Positions 35,362-43,490 of a DNA stretch of 64,000 nt are shown piece by piece. Within the stretch, counting starts at the first letter, position 1, and every line of letters begins with the position of its first letter. The notes below the pieces were generated by a model. That model was not told where the DNA came from and did no database searches. It worked only from the letters and a program-made list of their open reading frames with translations. The stretch comes from Chryseobacterium sp. OV279 (GTDB lineage Bacteria > Bacteroidota > Bacteroidia > Flavobacteriales > Weeksellaceae): contig NZ_FQUD01000005.1 of NCBI RefSeq assembly GCF_900128945.1, positions 62,001 through 126,000 of the forward strand, read 5' to 3'. The translations under genes were made by a program, and so were the position numbers.

Positions 35362-36567
35362 TTAACTTTTAGTAATATAGTCCTTGCCGATCTTAGAAAA
35401 GAACCATGAAATAATGATTCCGAAAAGAGAAGCCGTAAGGGCTACAATAAGATAATTTTTCCCAACAATTTTTACAGGGAAAGGAAGTAATTCATTAGCT
35501 CTGAAGAATTCCGTATAAAGCTGGAAATAGCAAAGTAGAGTTCCCATGATTAACCCTGAAATCACACCTGAGATCACAATGAGAAGCCCGGTATAGAAAT
35601 AGGTCATTCTTAGATGGCTTATCGGGAAACCTAATGAAATAAGAGATCTTGACTGTTCTTTTTTATCAAGCTGGAGAATAATAATAGCTCCGGCAAGATT
35701 AAAGGTTGTAATGAAGATCACCAGCGCAAAAATCAGATAGATGAACATTTTTTCTGTATTGATCATCTTCCAGAAGGCTGCATTTTCCTCTTCCTTGGTT
35801 TTTATCTCGATGTTTTTCCCTAAAGAATTAAGAAGACTCTGCTTTACTGCATCTGCATTTTCAGGATTCTTTAATTTAATAACAATCTGATACGCTGATT
35901 TTTTGGGTAAGCTAAGCAGTTCCTCAGTCAGTTCAATAGGGGCAATGATATAGCTGTCCAGCTGATCTTTCCCCGGGAAAACTCCTGTAACAAGAAAATC
36001 TCTCTTATTATAGATGTCTTCTTCTTTATTAATGATACCGGTTCCAGGCTTAGGCATGAATATCGTGGCATAATTACTGGTGGAATCAATGGGAATGGAT
36101 AATCTGTTGTGCAGATTGGTTTCCATTAATACTTCATTAGAATATTTGAAACTTGGATATGTTCCGTAGAATACATCTTTATCGATAGGGTTGACCCTTG
36201 TATAAGCGGAATCTACTCCTCTTAAATAAGCGATATCACCTTTGCCTTTATAATTGACGTAAACTTTTTCCTCAATGACACGGGAAAAACTGCTGATGCC
36301 TTTGTTGTTGTTTAAAACAGAAGTGACCTTATCCAGATCTTTCACCGTTTTGCCTGAAGCACTTTTCAGGGTAAGGTCAGCGTGAAGATTGGAGATCAGG
36401 TCTTTGTTCAGGGTTTCAAGTCCTGAGAATACTGAAATGATCACGAACATTGCAGTCACAGCAACCATCATGGCACCTACCGAAAGCCACGTAATGAACG
36501 TCACGGCGGTACTGCCTTTTTTTGCCAAAAGGTATCTGGATGCTATGTAAAATGCAATATTCTTCAA
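35362..36567 (-). CDS. ABC transporter permease, LolC/E-like (FtsX family)
   Basis: The 401-residue inner-membrane protein has the family N terminus (FYIASRYLLAKKGSTAVTFITWLSVGAMMVAVTAMFVIISVFSG), a large periplasmic domain (~45-265), then three membrane helices (~275-300, ~325-350, ~370-395) in the FtsX arrangement. It resembles the permease of lipoprotein-releasing LolCDE systems; no ATPase is adjacent. The first codon appears to be TTG at 36567-36565 (Leu-Lys-Asn-Ile reading as Met), as there is no in-frame ATG at the expected place. It lies 4 nt after rbfA and is likely co-transcribed. Confidence 0.88.
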   Translation of the reverse strand: MKNIAFYIASRYLLAKKGSTAVTFITWLSVGAMMVAVTAMFVIISVFSGLETLNKDLISNLHADLTLKSASGKTVKDLDKVTSVLNNNKGISSFSRVIEEKVYVNYKGKGDIAYLRGVDSAYTRVNPIDKDVFYGTYPSFKYSNEVLMETNLHNRLSIPIDSTSNYATIFMPKPGTGIINKEEDIYNKRDFLVTGVFPGKDQLDSYIIAPIELTEELLSLPKKSAYQIVIKLKNPENADAVKQSLLNSLGKNIEIKTKEEENAAFWKMINTEKMFIYLIFALVIFITTFNLAGAIIILQLDKKEQSRSLISLGFPISHLRMTYFYTGLLIVISGVISGLIMGTLLCYFQLYTEFFRANELLPFPVKIVGKNYLIVALTASLFGIIISWFFSKIGKDYITKS

Positions 36568-36571
36568 GATC

Positions 36572-36931
36572 TTATAAAACAGGATTGTCGCCTTCGCCTC
36601 TTAATTCTCTTTCTAATTTTTCAACGTCATCAAGAGCCGTATCTAAATAAAAATTAAGTTGTGGAATGATACGTACCTGTTTTGCCATTTTCTGGCCGAT
36701 AAAATTTCTGTATTGAGCTTTGTTTTCCTCAATTTCCTTCATCACCGCGGAACGGAATTCCTGCGGGAAAATGCTTAAATAAATTTTAGCAATACCCAGA
36801 TCTGCCGATACTTTTACGTCTGAAACGGATACCAATATACTTTGCTTGCTTTCTGAAGCCTGTTTGCGGAAAAGCTCTGCGAAGTCTTCCTGGATGATCT
36901 GTGCTACTTTTCTTTGTCTGTTACTTTCCAT
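36572..36931 (-). CDS. rbfA: 30S ribosome-binding factor A
   Basis: The 119-residue KH-like protein assists maturation of 16S rRNA in the small subunit and is needed for cold growth in E. coli. Family features are an N-terminal SNRQRKVAQIIQEDFAELF and the central VSVSDVKVSADLGIAKIYLSIF. The C terminus is NFYLDTALDDVEKLERELRG. It diverges from mce with a 95-nt gap and precedes the LolC/E-like permease by 4 nt. Confidence 0.92.
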   Translation of the reverse strand: MESNRQRKVAQIIQEDFAELFRKQASESKQSILVSVSDVKVSADLGIAKIYLSIFPQEFRSAVMKEIEENKAQYRNFIGQKMAKQVRIIPQLNFYLDTALDDVEKLERELRGEGDNPVL

Positions 36932-37026
36932 AAGTTATGCAAATTTAGTACTTTTGTTTGAATTGATACCTTTGAAATTCAGCTCCGGTATCAAATTTAC
37001 GATTTAATTATATTTATTAGTATTTT

Positions 37027-37425
37027 ATGAAGCTAGAACATATCGGTATTGCCGTAAAATCTTTAGGAGTCTCTGATGAGCTTTTCGCCAGATTATTAGG
37101 AAAAGAATCCTATAAAAAAGAAAGTGTGGAAAGAGAAGGGGTAGTCACTTCTTTTTACGGAACAGGAGAAAGTAAAATTGAGCTGCTGGAAGCCAGTAAT
37201 CCTGAAAGTCCGATCTCTAAATTTATCGATAAAAAGGGCGAAGGCATCCATCATCTGGCCTTTGGTGTAGAAAATATCCTGGAAGAAGTAGAAAGATTAA
37301 AAAAAGAAGGATTCCAGTTTATCTCCGAAGAACCGAAAGAAGGTGCTGATAACAAATTAGTTGTCTTCCTGCACCCGAAATCCACCAATGGCGTGCTGGT
37401 AGAACTTTGTCAAGAAAAGCAATAA
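37027..37425 (+). CDS. mce: Methylmalonyl-CoA epimerase
   Basis: The 132-residue glyoxalase-fold protein interconverts (2R)- and (2S)-methylmalonyl-CoA in propionate metabolism. Metal ligands are visible in MKLEHIGIAVKSL (His5), in the GEGIHHLAFGVEN motif, and near the end in LVELCQ (Glu). Length is normal (130-150). No mutase gene is nearby. A tRNA gene follows after about 60 nt with its own promoter. Confidence 0.93.
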   Translation: MKLEHIGIAVKSLGVSDELFARLLGKESYKKESVEREGVVTSFYGTGESKIELLEASNPESPISKFIDKKGEGIHHLAFGVENILEEVERLKKEGFQFISEEPKEGADNKLVVFLHPKSTNGVLVELCQEKQ

Positions 37426-37430
37426 AAAGT

Positions 37431-37460
37431 TTTGTAGTGAAAGAAATTTTGCTATTTTTG
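37431..37460 (+). promoter_or_regulatory. Candidate promoter for the CAU tRNA
   Basis: TTTG at 37431-37434 (-33) and TATTTTTG at 37453-37460 (-7), spaced 18 nt, match the Bacteroidetes housekeeping consensus. The tRNA begins 28 nt downstream. Confidence 0.6.
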
Positions 37461-37487
37461 CAATCACAAAATTTAACCAAGTTTTGA

Positions 37488-37561
37488 GGTCCTATAGCTC
37501 AGTTGGTTAGAGCACCTGACTCATAATCAGGTGGTCCCTGGTTCGAGCCCAGGTGGGACCA
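37488..37561 (+). tRNA. tRNA with CAU anticodon (Met elongator or Ile2)
   Basis: A complete 74-nt cloverleaf: acceptor GGTCCTA/TGGGACC with one G-T pair, D-arm GCTC..GAGC, anticodon stem CCTGA/TCAGG with loop CTCATAA, T-arm CCTGG/CCAGG with loop TTCGAGC. The discriminator is A, and the CCA end is not encoded. The anticodon CAU fits either elongator Met or the lysidine-modified Ile2; the sequence alone does not let me choose. The acceptor lacks an unpaired first base, so it is not the initiator. Confidence 0.95.
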
Positions 37562-37567
37562 CAATAT

Positions 37568-37611
37568 AAAACCGTAATTCTTTATTTAATAAAGTTTTAC
37601 GGTTTTTTTTT
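37568..37611 (+). terminator. Terminator downstream of the tRNA
   Basis: AAACCGTAA (37568-37576) pairs with TTACGGTTT (37597-37605). An inner CTTTATT/AATAAAG stem is also present, followed by a T-run. It is an intrinsic terminator for the tRNA transcript. Confidence 0.8.
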
Positions 37612-37687
37612 AGTTCCCAGTCTAAAAAAATGTTTTATTGCTAACTGGAATCAAAGAACCACTATTGTTATTTTACGTATAGAGTAG

Positions 37688-38086
37688 TTAATTGTTTTCA
37701 GAACAAATATATTCGTAAACCCCATAAGCTACTGAATCGGGTATAAATTTATATGTATCCTCAGTAGAACCGCCTTCAGATAAAATTTTGCCATTACTAT
37801 GATATTCGACAAATGTTATGTTCTGATATTCCTTGGTATCACACGAAACAATCCAATTGTTTATAGAGTATTTACTTTTGTAAGTGTATTTTCCATTTTT
37901 TCCTTTGATTTTAATGGGTGGATCAATCTTCTTTACCCATACATCATAGAGTTGATTATCTTTTTTTTCAAGATTTCGAATTTGATATTCTCTTCCTGAA
38001 ACTGAAGTGGTTATTGACATCCATTCAGATTGTGCGAATACTTTCTGAGCGAATAAAAGAATTAAGAAAATAAGAAAATTTTTCAT
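37688..38086 (-). CDS. Small secreted protein, unknown function
   Basis: I start at the internal ATG 38086-38084 (MKNFLIFLILLFAQKVFAQ), a clear signal peptide with cleavage after Ala-Gln. The longer frame puts 11 unrelated residues before it. The mature ~110 residues contain Tyr, Lys and Asn-rich beta-like sequence (ISVSGREYQIRNLEKK-type pattern, WIVSCDTKEYQNITFVEY, YGVYEYICSENN) and two Cys. The WIVSCDTK...YGVYEYIC pattern occurs in small exported proteins of this group; no function is known. Confidence 0.6.
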   Translation of the reverse strand: MKNFLIFLILLFAQKVFAQSEWMSITTSVSGREYQIRNLEKKDNQLYDVWVKKIDPPIKIKGKNGKYTYKSKYSINNWIVSCDTKEYQNITFVEYHSNGKILSEGGSTEDTYKFIPDSVAYGVYEYICSENN

Positions 38087-38226
38087 GCAATAATTTTTTC
38101 CAAAGATACCACTTGTCAAAATGTTTTCATAGGGTGATACATCAGGTACGGATACAGATTACATTTTTTTTAATATAACCCCTTTGTTTTCCCTTACCTG
38201 CAATAGATATTAACCACTTTACTATT

Positions 38227-38234
38227 TATCTTTG
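38227..38234 (+). promoter_or_regulatory. Candidate -7 box for the 38252 gene
   Basis: TATCTTTG fits TAnnTTTG, 17 nt before the start codon, implying a very short leader. No TTG -33 is seen. Confidence 0.4.
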
Positions 38235-38251
38235 CCCGCTCAATACAAACT

Positions 38252-38839
38252 ATGTCAAAAGAAAACATAAAAAACATCTTACTCAGTCTCTTCACTATTT
38301 TAATAGGAGCATTTATCGGGTTTAATGTTTGGTGGACGGATAGCGGGGCAAGATTTTTAGGGCTAGTAGCCTTTTTTCTCATTCCCATTGGGTCGCTTCT
38401 TTTAAGTATCGCTCTGACCAAAATGATTATTCCGACCCATGCGAATATTAGTTTTTCAACCCTTTCAGACAGACATAAATATCAGATTCTAAAAAACACC
38501 ATAGGTCCGAAGAAAGTTCAAATGGTAAATATCTGCTATCTCTCCCTATTTTTTATTTTTTGTGGAGCTACCGTTTTTGGATTAGTCATTTCCGCCAATA
38601 ATCACGAAAAATACCAACTGATGAATTACGGGGTGACTCAGAAAGTGAAAATAAAAGCTGTAGAGTACAAAGGGAAGGGATCTCCCTATGCATTTTTCGA
38701 TTTCTATCTGGATGGTAAAAAATATTCCGCAGATTTATCTCAAAAAGATGATAAAGTAGGCGATAGTGCTGTCATTATTTTTTCTACTCATAATACGGAT
38801 ATTGTAGAGTGGGCAGAAGACTTTGATCCCATTGAATAA
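38252..38839 (+). CDS. Membrane protein, DUF3592-like
   Basis: The 195-residue protein has three membrane helices (~9-27, ~33-56, ~90-112). A soluble C-terminal domain follows (KVKIKAVEYKGKGSPYAFFDFYLDGKKYSADLS...DKVGDSAVIIFST). That beta pattern, with VGD..I..F and a sequence of extracytoplasmic strands, resembles DUF3592 or related small-barrel domains. Its function is unknown. It faces the 38954-39148 gene; a strong hairpin lies between their ends. Confidence 0.55.
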   Translation: MSKENIKNILLSLFTILIGAFIGFNVWWTDSGARFLGLVAFFLIPIGSLLLSIALTKMIIPTHANISFSTLSDRHKYQILKNTIGPKKVQMVNICYLSLFFIFCGATVFGLVISANNHEKYQLMNYGVTQKVKIKAVEYKGKGSPYAFFDFYLDGKKYSADLSQKDDKVGDSAVIIFSTHNTDIVEWAEDFDPIE

Positions 38840-38864
38840 GCCTACGTCTTTCTGAAAACAAAAA

Positions 38865-38889
38865 AATCCAGGAAACTGATTCCTGGATT
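38865..38889. terminator. Bidirectional terminator
   Basis: AATCCAGGAA (38865-38874), 5-nt loop, TTCCTGGATT (38880-38889): a perfect 10-bp stem preceded by an A-run, placed between two converging genes. The A-run gives good T-tract termination for the minus-strand gene. Confidence 0.8.
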
Positions 38890-38953
38890 GATTTATATAT
38901 ACATAGCATCAAGCGAAATGCCGTGCCGTATGAAAGATCGTATGTGTTGTATA

Positions 38954-39148
38954 CTATCTCGGTCTGTCTGGTTTTGTAGGATCGATGGTGTCGTCCGGTG
39001 GAGTAGTAGTCCCTATTGGACCATGTCCTTTTGATCCATCGTTATGTGAGATGGTGATATTCTTGTTTTGATGAGTTTCTTTGGCAAAAGAAAATGCACT
39101 CATTAATAGTAAAGAAGCCAGAGCTAATTTTAATGTTTTGTTTTTCAT
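38954..39148 (-). CDS. Small secreted Pro/Thr-rich peptide
   Basis: A 64-residue product with a signal peptide (MKNKTLKLALASLLLMSAFSFA). The short mature tail is rich in His, Gly, Pro, Thr and Asp (KGHGPIGTTTPPDDTIDPTKP). No family is recognised. The start with MKNKTLK and the clear signal peptide support it as real; the convergent terminator at 38865-38889 serves its end. Confidence 0.55.
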   Translation of the reverse strand: MKNKTLKLALASLLLMSAFSFAKETHQNKNITISHNDGSKGHGPIGTTTPPDDTIDPTKPDRPR

Positions 39149-39256
39149 GTGTTTAAAAATTTAGTGATGGTAAAGTTACATAAAATAGTTATTTCTCAAT
39201 ACCGTGAATCATATAATAAATGTTGATGTTATACTCTAAAATCTCATATCTGTCTC

Positions 39257-39297
39257 AAAATTCACCATTCACTTGCGAAGCAAAATTCACCATTCAC
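39257..39297. repeat. Direct repeat of a 16-bp word
   Basis: AAAATTCACCATTCAC occurs at 39257-39272 and again at 39282-39297, 25 bp apart, in the gap before the T9SS delta-60 gene. It resembles the word-like spacers seen in the nuo operon. Confidence 0.6.
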
Positions 39298-39335
39298 ATC
39301 TGTCAATCTTAAAGTCTTGTCCCTGAAATGATGTC

Positions 39336-40802
39336 TTATTCCTTGATAAACTTAGCCGTAATTATCTCTTTCGAAGTTTCCAGCTTAAGAATATAATTTC
39401 CGGATGGCAGGGCATTCACATTGATGAAATTATTTTTTACAGGAGTGGCAGAATACATGATTCTTTTCCCGTTCATATCATAGATTTCAAATCCGTTGAC
39501 AGGATCATTGGATGTGAATTGCAGATTGTTTCCGACTGGGTTGGGGTAAATTTTTACCTTGTCGCTGCTTTTTTCCGGATCTGTGGTTGCCAAATTGTTT
39601 GAAGAGAAGAAATATTTCCGTGCAGTCCCCACATATTTCGTTTGGGCTCCGTACCAAATAGAATAGATGCCGACCAGTACGATAGAATTTCCATATAATT
39701 CAAAACCCCGATTATAGACAAAGGAGTTTCCGGTGCCAATAATAGGGGTAATGATTTTGCCGTCCACCCCGAAAGAAGTGTCCAGTTCTCCATTAGCCTT
39801 CATCCTTAGGGCATACATCGTATGATAACCGGTTCCTCCGATCATAAACGAGTTATCCGGCATGCGTCTAACTTCTACAGGATCGGAATTTGACTGTATT
39901 GGCAGTACGAATGCCCCTCCGTTTTTATAGGAAGTATCTAAGGTTCCGTTGGGAAGAAGACGGTAGGCGATCAGGCCAAAGCAGTTGTTTCCAAAGCAGA
40001 AACTTCCTGAAGTAAAGCCCTGTATTTTTCCGTCTTCCAGAAGTTCGAGGCGGGTATAATCACCTACATACTCTCCTGCAGGGCGTGTGAAATGTCCGTT
40101 TGTTCCGAAAGTAGTCACCAGATTTCCTGCGGCATCAAACTTTGAAACCAGCATATAACGGTTGTTTTGTGCGATCTGATATTTTCCTCCAATAAAGATT
40201 TCGTTGTTGGCATTTACCTTTACTTGTCTGTACTGGTAAGTTGAACCTAAAGCGATCTCCCCGTTATTCGCAAATGTTGTATCCACAAGACCATTGGGAA
40301 GCAGGCGGACTAAGAAATGATTATTACTGACCCTCCTTATAACATAAATTTTCCCACTGGGATCAATATGCATATCCACATAGTCCCCGGATGCGTTATA
40401 AGTGGTAAAACCGTTTACAGAATTTCCGTTTTCGTCTATTTTTAAGATTTGTCCGCCTGTACTGCCATCCAGCACAATATAATTACCGTCTCCGGCAGGT
40501 TCTACCATATTATAGGTATGGGCAGGGGAGATCAGTTTATATCCCAACCCATTATTAAAAGTTAGATCTAAAAGTCCATTTGCTGTAAAGCGGGCATAAA
40601 AACTGGCCCCAACAGCCAGAAGCTTTCCGTCCGGAAGTTGGGTCGTGTCATGGATTTGAAGACCACCGCTGGGCTGTCCATTGGTATAAAATGCAAAAAT
40701 CGAAGTACCGTTGTTTTGCCCGTAGTTCGGATCTAACAAATTTTCCTGAGCGGAAAACGTAGATAAACAGGATAATCCTAGAAATAAGAGAATTTTTTTC
40801 AT
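39336..40802 (-). CDS. T9SS-exported delta-60-repeat protein
   Basis: The 488-residue protein has a signal peptide (cleaved near SAQEN). It has six or more delta-60-type repeats of ~50 residues, each with a motif such as LLPNGLVDTTFANNGEI, LLPNGTLDTSYKNGGAF and MKANGELDTSFGVDGKI. The end is a type A sorting domain (VKIYPNPVGNNLQFTSND...SGNYILKLETSKEIITAKFIKE). It is expected to be exported by the type IX system and attached to the cell surface or released. Its promoter lies in the gap upstream, next to the peptide terminator. Its ligand is unknown. Confidence 0.88.
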   Translation of the reverse strand: MKKILLFLGLSCLSTFSAQENLLDPNYGQNNGTSIFAFYTNGQPSGGLQIHDTTQLPDGKLLAVGASFYARFTANGLLDLTFNNGLGYKLISPAHTYNMVEPAGDGNYIVLDGSTGGQILKIDENGNSVNGFTTYNASGDYVDMHIDPSGKIYVIRRVSNNHFLVRLLPNGLVDTTFANNGEIALGSTYQYRQVKVNANNEIFIGGKYQIAQNNRYMLVSKFDAAGNLVTTFGTNGHFTRPAGEYVGDYTRLELLEDGKIQGFTSGSFCFGNNCFGLIAYRLLPNGTLDTSYKNGGAFVLPIQSNSDPVEVRRMPDNSFMIGGTGYHTMYALRMKANGELDTSFGVDGKIITPIIGTGNSFVYNRGFELYGNSIVLVGIYSIWYGAQTKYVGTARKYFFSSNNLATTDPEKSSDKVKIYPNPVGNNLQFTSNDPVNGFEIYDMNGKRIMYSATPVKNNFINVNALPSGNYILKLETSKEIITAKFIKE

Positions 40803-40819
40803 GGTTTTCGTTAAAGGGC

Positions 40820-40847
40820 CAAATATATGATTTTAAAGGCTCTGCAA
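40820..40847 (-). promoter_or_regulatory. Candidate promoter of the delta-60 gene
   Basis: On the minus strand TTG (40847-40845) and TATATTTG (40827-40820) are 17 nt apart, matching the -33/-7 pattern. It lies immediately downstream of the hairpin terminating the peptide gene. Confidence 0.55.
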
Positions 40848-40852
40848 CAAAA

Positions 40853-40876
40853 AAGCCTCTGATTGTTCAGAAGCTT
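40853..40876 (-). terminator. Terminator after the 40919 peptide gene
   Basis: On the minus strand AAGCTTCTGA, loop ACAA, TCAGAGGCTT form a 10-pair stem with one G-U pair, followed by TTTTTTGTTG. It lies 42 nt past the peptide stop. Confidence 0.7.
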
Positions 40877-40918
40877 TGTATACGGTATAATGATTGAATT
40901 TTAAATCAGTAGATTAGA

Positions 40919-41065
40919 TTATTGGCAGTAGGCGGAATCTATATGTCTGCAGACTCCGTCAGCACAGCAGAATTTTATATTGCAATACCGTTGTTCATTA
41001 CAATAGGAGAGACCTCCTTTGATCGTTTTTAAATTGTCTCTTGAAACTTTCTTTAAATTTTTCAT
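40919..41065 (-). CDS. GG-leader, six-cysteine bacteriocin-like peptide (copy 3)
   Basis: A 48-codon frame from ATG 41065-41063 to TAA 40921-40919. The leader MKNLKKVSRDNLKTIKGG is almost the same as those of the two peptides at 28958-29134 and 29368-29550. The 30-residue core again has six Cys (YC, YC, FCC, VC, YC) and a C-terminal CQ. It has its own terminator and lies downstream of ccoNO on the same strand, 81 nt from it. No exporter is adjacent. An antimicrobial or signalling role is inferred from the leader only. Confidence 0.7.
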   Translation of the reverse strand: MKNLKKVSRDNLKTIKGGLSYCNEQRYCNIKFCCADGVCRHIDSAYCQ

Positions 41066-41146
41066 AATATTTTAGTTTGTAATTAATCACTAATGTATGA
41101 ATAATTTAAATATGATGTATATTTTTATGAAAGTCTTCTGTTACTA

Positions 41147-43414
41147 TTAGTTTCCTGCGGTTTTAACATCTGTCGTCTTAATATCCGTTCCCAATCTTTG
41201 CAGATAGGCAATCATTGCAACGATTTCCCGTTTTTCGAGAGGAACAAACTGATTTCCTTTAGCCATTTTTTCTTTTTCCAGCTGTTCTTTGACATCCGTT
41301 GCTTCCGCATAGATTCTCTTCACAATTCCTGATGCCTGTCCGTCTGCCCAAGCGTTTGCAGAGTCGATCTGGGATTTGTTGTAAGGAACATCAAATGATT
41401 TTTTCATCAGTTCCATTTTGCTCAACATCTGAGAACGGTCCAGTTTATTGGTGATCAGCCATGGAAAACGCGGCATTATAGATCCCGGAGAGGTTGATCT
41501 TGGATTGTACATATGCTTCAGGTGCCATGAATCCGGGTTTCTGACTCCTTCTCTGTGCAGATCCGGTCCTGTTCTTTTAGAGCCCCAGAGAAAAGGATGA
41601 TCGTACACAAATTCTCCGGCCTTCGAATACTGTCCGTTTTTACCTTCAAATCTCACAATTTCGTCCCGGAAAGGTCTGATCATCTGGGAATGGCAGGCAT
41701 TACAGCCTTCACGGATATACAGATCACGGCCCTCGAGTTCTAATGGGGAATAAGGTTTAACCGCCGAAATCGTAGGAACATTTTTTTTAATCGTCATCGT
41801 GGGAATGATTTCCGCAGCACCTCCGATCGATAAAGTAAAAAACGCGCCTATTGAAAGGATAACCGGTTTTCTTTCAATCCATAAATGAATACCTTCTCCG
41901 GCTTTTCTCCCGTGTATTCTTGCCAATGCCGGAGCTTCCGCAGAAACTTCTCTCTGGAAGGAGCCCTGTCTTATGGTTTTAAAAATATTAACAACCATCA
42001 GGAATCCGCCTGTAAGATAGAATGTCCCTCCAAGAAACCTCATCTTGTAATAAGGGATGACGGCGGTTACCGTATCCAGCCAGTTTTTATACATCAGAGT
42101 ACCATCAGGATTAAACTGTTTCCACATCAACCCCTGGGTAAAACCTGAAATATACATCGGTACAACGTAGAACAGAACGCCCAGAGTTCCCAGCCAGAAA
42201 TGCCAGTTCGCCAGCTTTACAGACCATAAATTGGTTCTCCACATGATCGGGACAAGATAGTACACGATACCAAACGCCATAAAACCATTCCATCCGAGAG
42301 CCCCTAAATGTACGTGACCAATTACCCAATCCGTATAATGTCCAATTTTATTTAAAGTTTTAGTCGCTAAAAGCGGTCCTTCGAAAGTTGCCATCCCATA
42401 ACAGGTGACCGCAACGACAAAGAATTTCAAGACCGGATTGTCTCGTACTTTTTCCCAGGCACCTCTTAAAGTCAGTAATCCGTTAAGCATTCCTCCCCAG
42501 GACGGTGCAATCAGCATAATGGAGAAACCTGTGGCTAAAGCCTGTGTCCATCCAGGAATAGCGGTATAATGCAAATGGTGAGGCCCCGCCCAGAGATACA
42601 CGAAAATAAGTGACCAGAAGTGAATAATAGACAGCTTATACGAAAATACGGGCCTGTTCGCTGCTTTCGGAAGGAAATAATACATCATTCCCAAAATAGG
42701 AGTGGTCAGGATAAATGCAACGGCATTGTGCCCGTACCACCATTGGATCAGAGCATCTTTAACCCCTGAATACAAGGAATAGGATTTCCAGAAATCAAGT
42801 GGAACTTCAAGATTATTGACGATGTACAGTAAAGCCACCCCAATCCATGTGGCAATGTAAAACCATATGGCAACGTACAAATGTCTTACCCTTCTTTTCG
42901 CAATCGTTCCGAACATATTAATTCCGAAAACAATCCATGAAAAGGTGAGCAGGATATCCAGTGGCCATTCATGTTCTGCATATTCTTTTGAAGTATTGAA
43001 GCCCATAGCAAACGTGATCCAGCTGGCCACAATCATGATCTGCCACGACCAGAAATGAATCCACGAAAGGGTAGCGTTGTACATAGGAGCTTTTAACAAT
43101 CTTGGGAGACTGTAATATGTTGCACAGAAAAAAGAATTACATACGAAAGCAAAGATCACCGTATTGGTATGCATCATTCTGATTCTTCCAAAACCCAATA
43201 TCCCCTGCGAATTCACAAGCCCCTGAATATTTCCTTCTCTTAAACTCTGAATCGTCATATCATCCGTACCGAAGAGAAATTCCGGCAGTTCAGGATAGAA
43301 AAGCATCAGAGCGGTAGTGAGCCCCAATATAAATCCTGCAATACCAAACACGACGGTGGCATACAGGAAAGCACGCACGATATTATTATCATAACTAAAT
43401 TTTTGTATCTCCAT
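41147..43414 (-). CDS. ccoN: Fused cbb3-type cytochrome c oxidase subunit I/II (CcoNO)
   Basis: The 755-residue protein joins the catalytic subunit to the c-type cytochrome subunit. The CcoN part (~1-480) has 12 or more helices with the heme/Cu ligand motifs YGHNAVAFILT, GPHHLHYTAIPGW and HVHLGALGWNGF. After a membrane anchor (~530-550) the CcoO part (~565-755) has one heme-c motif CNACH in REGCNACHSQMIRPFRDE and a distal Met region (GSIMPRFPW). CcoNO fusions are usual in Bacteroidetes. No ccoP, ccoQ, ccoG or ccoS is adjacent, so the enzyme must get its other subunits from elsewhere. A terminal oxidase with high oxygen affinity is expected. Confidence 0.94.
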   Translation of the reverse strand: MEIQKFSYDNNIVRAFLYATVVFGIAGFILGLTTALMLFYPELPEFLFGTDDMTIQSLREGNIQGLVNSQGILGFGRIRMMHTNTVIFAFVCNSFFCATYYSLPRLLKAPMYNATLSWIHFWSWQIMIVASWITFAMGFNTSKEYAEHEWPLDILLTFSWIVFGINMFGTIAKRRVRHLYVAIWFYIATWIGVALLYIVNNLEVPLDFWKSYSLYSGVKDALIQWWYGHNAVAFILTTPILGMMYYFLPKAANRPVFSYKLSIIHFWSLIFVYLWAGPHHLHYTAIPGWTQALATGFSIMLIAPSWGGMLNGLLTLRGAWEKVRDNPVLKFFVVAVTCYGMATFEGPLLATKTLNKIGHYTDWVIGHVHLGALGWNGFMAFGIVYYLVPIMWRTNLWSVKLANWHFWLGTLGVLFYVVPMYISGFTQGLMWKQFNPDGTLMYKNWLDTVTAVIPYYKMRFLGGTFYLTGGFLMVVNIFKTIRQGSFQREVSAEAPALARIHGRKAGEGIHLWIERKPVILSIGAFFTLSIGGAAEIIPTMTIKKNVPTISAVKPYSPLELEGRDLYIREGCNACHSQMIRPFRDEIVRFEGKNGQYSKAGEFVYDHPFLWGSKRTGPDLHREGVRNPDSWHLKHMYNPRSTSPGSIMPRFPWLITNKLDRSQMLSKMELMKKSFDVPYNKSQIDSANAWADGQASGIVKRIYAEATDVKEQLEKEKMAKGNQFVPLEKREIVAMIAYLQRLGTDIKTTDVKTAGN

Positions 43415-43490
43415 TGTATAATATCAGTATTTGATGGACAGTTAATAAGTTTAAAGCAGATAAGTCAGGGGAAGAAACAGGGATTTCTCC

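Noticed and set aside
37488..37561. Initiator tRNA-Met
   Set aside because: The first acceptor pair is a normal G-C pair and the anticodon stem lacks the three G-C pairs typical of initiators.
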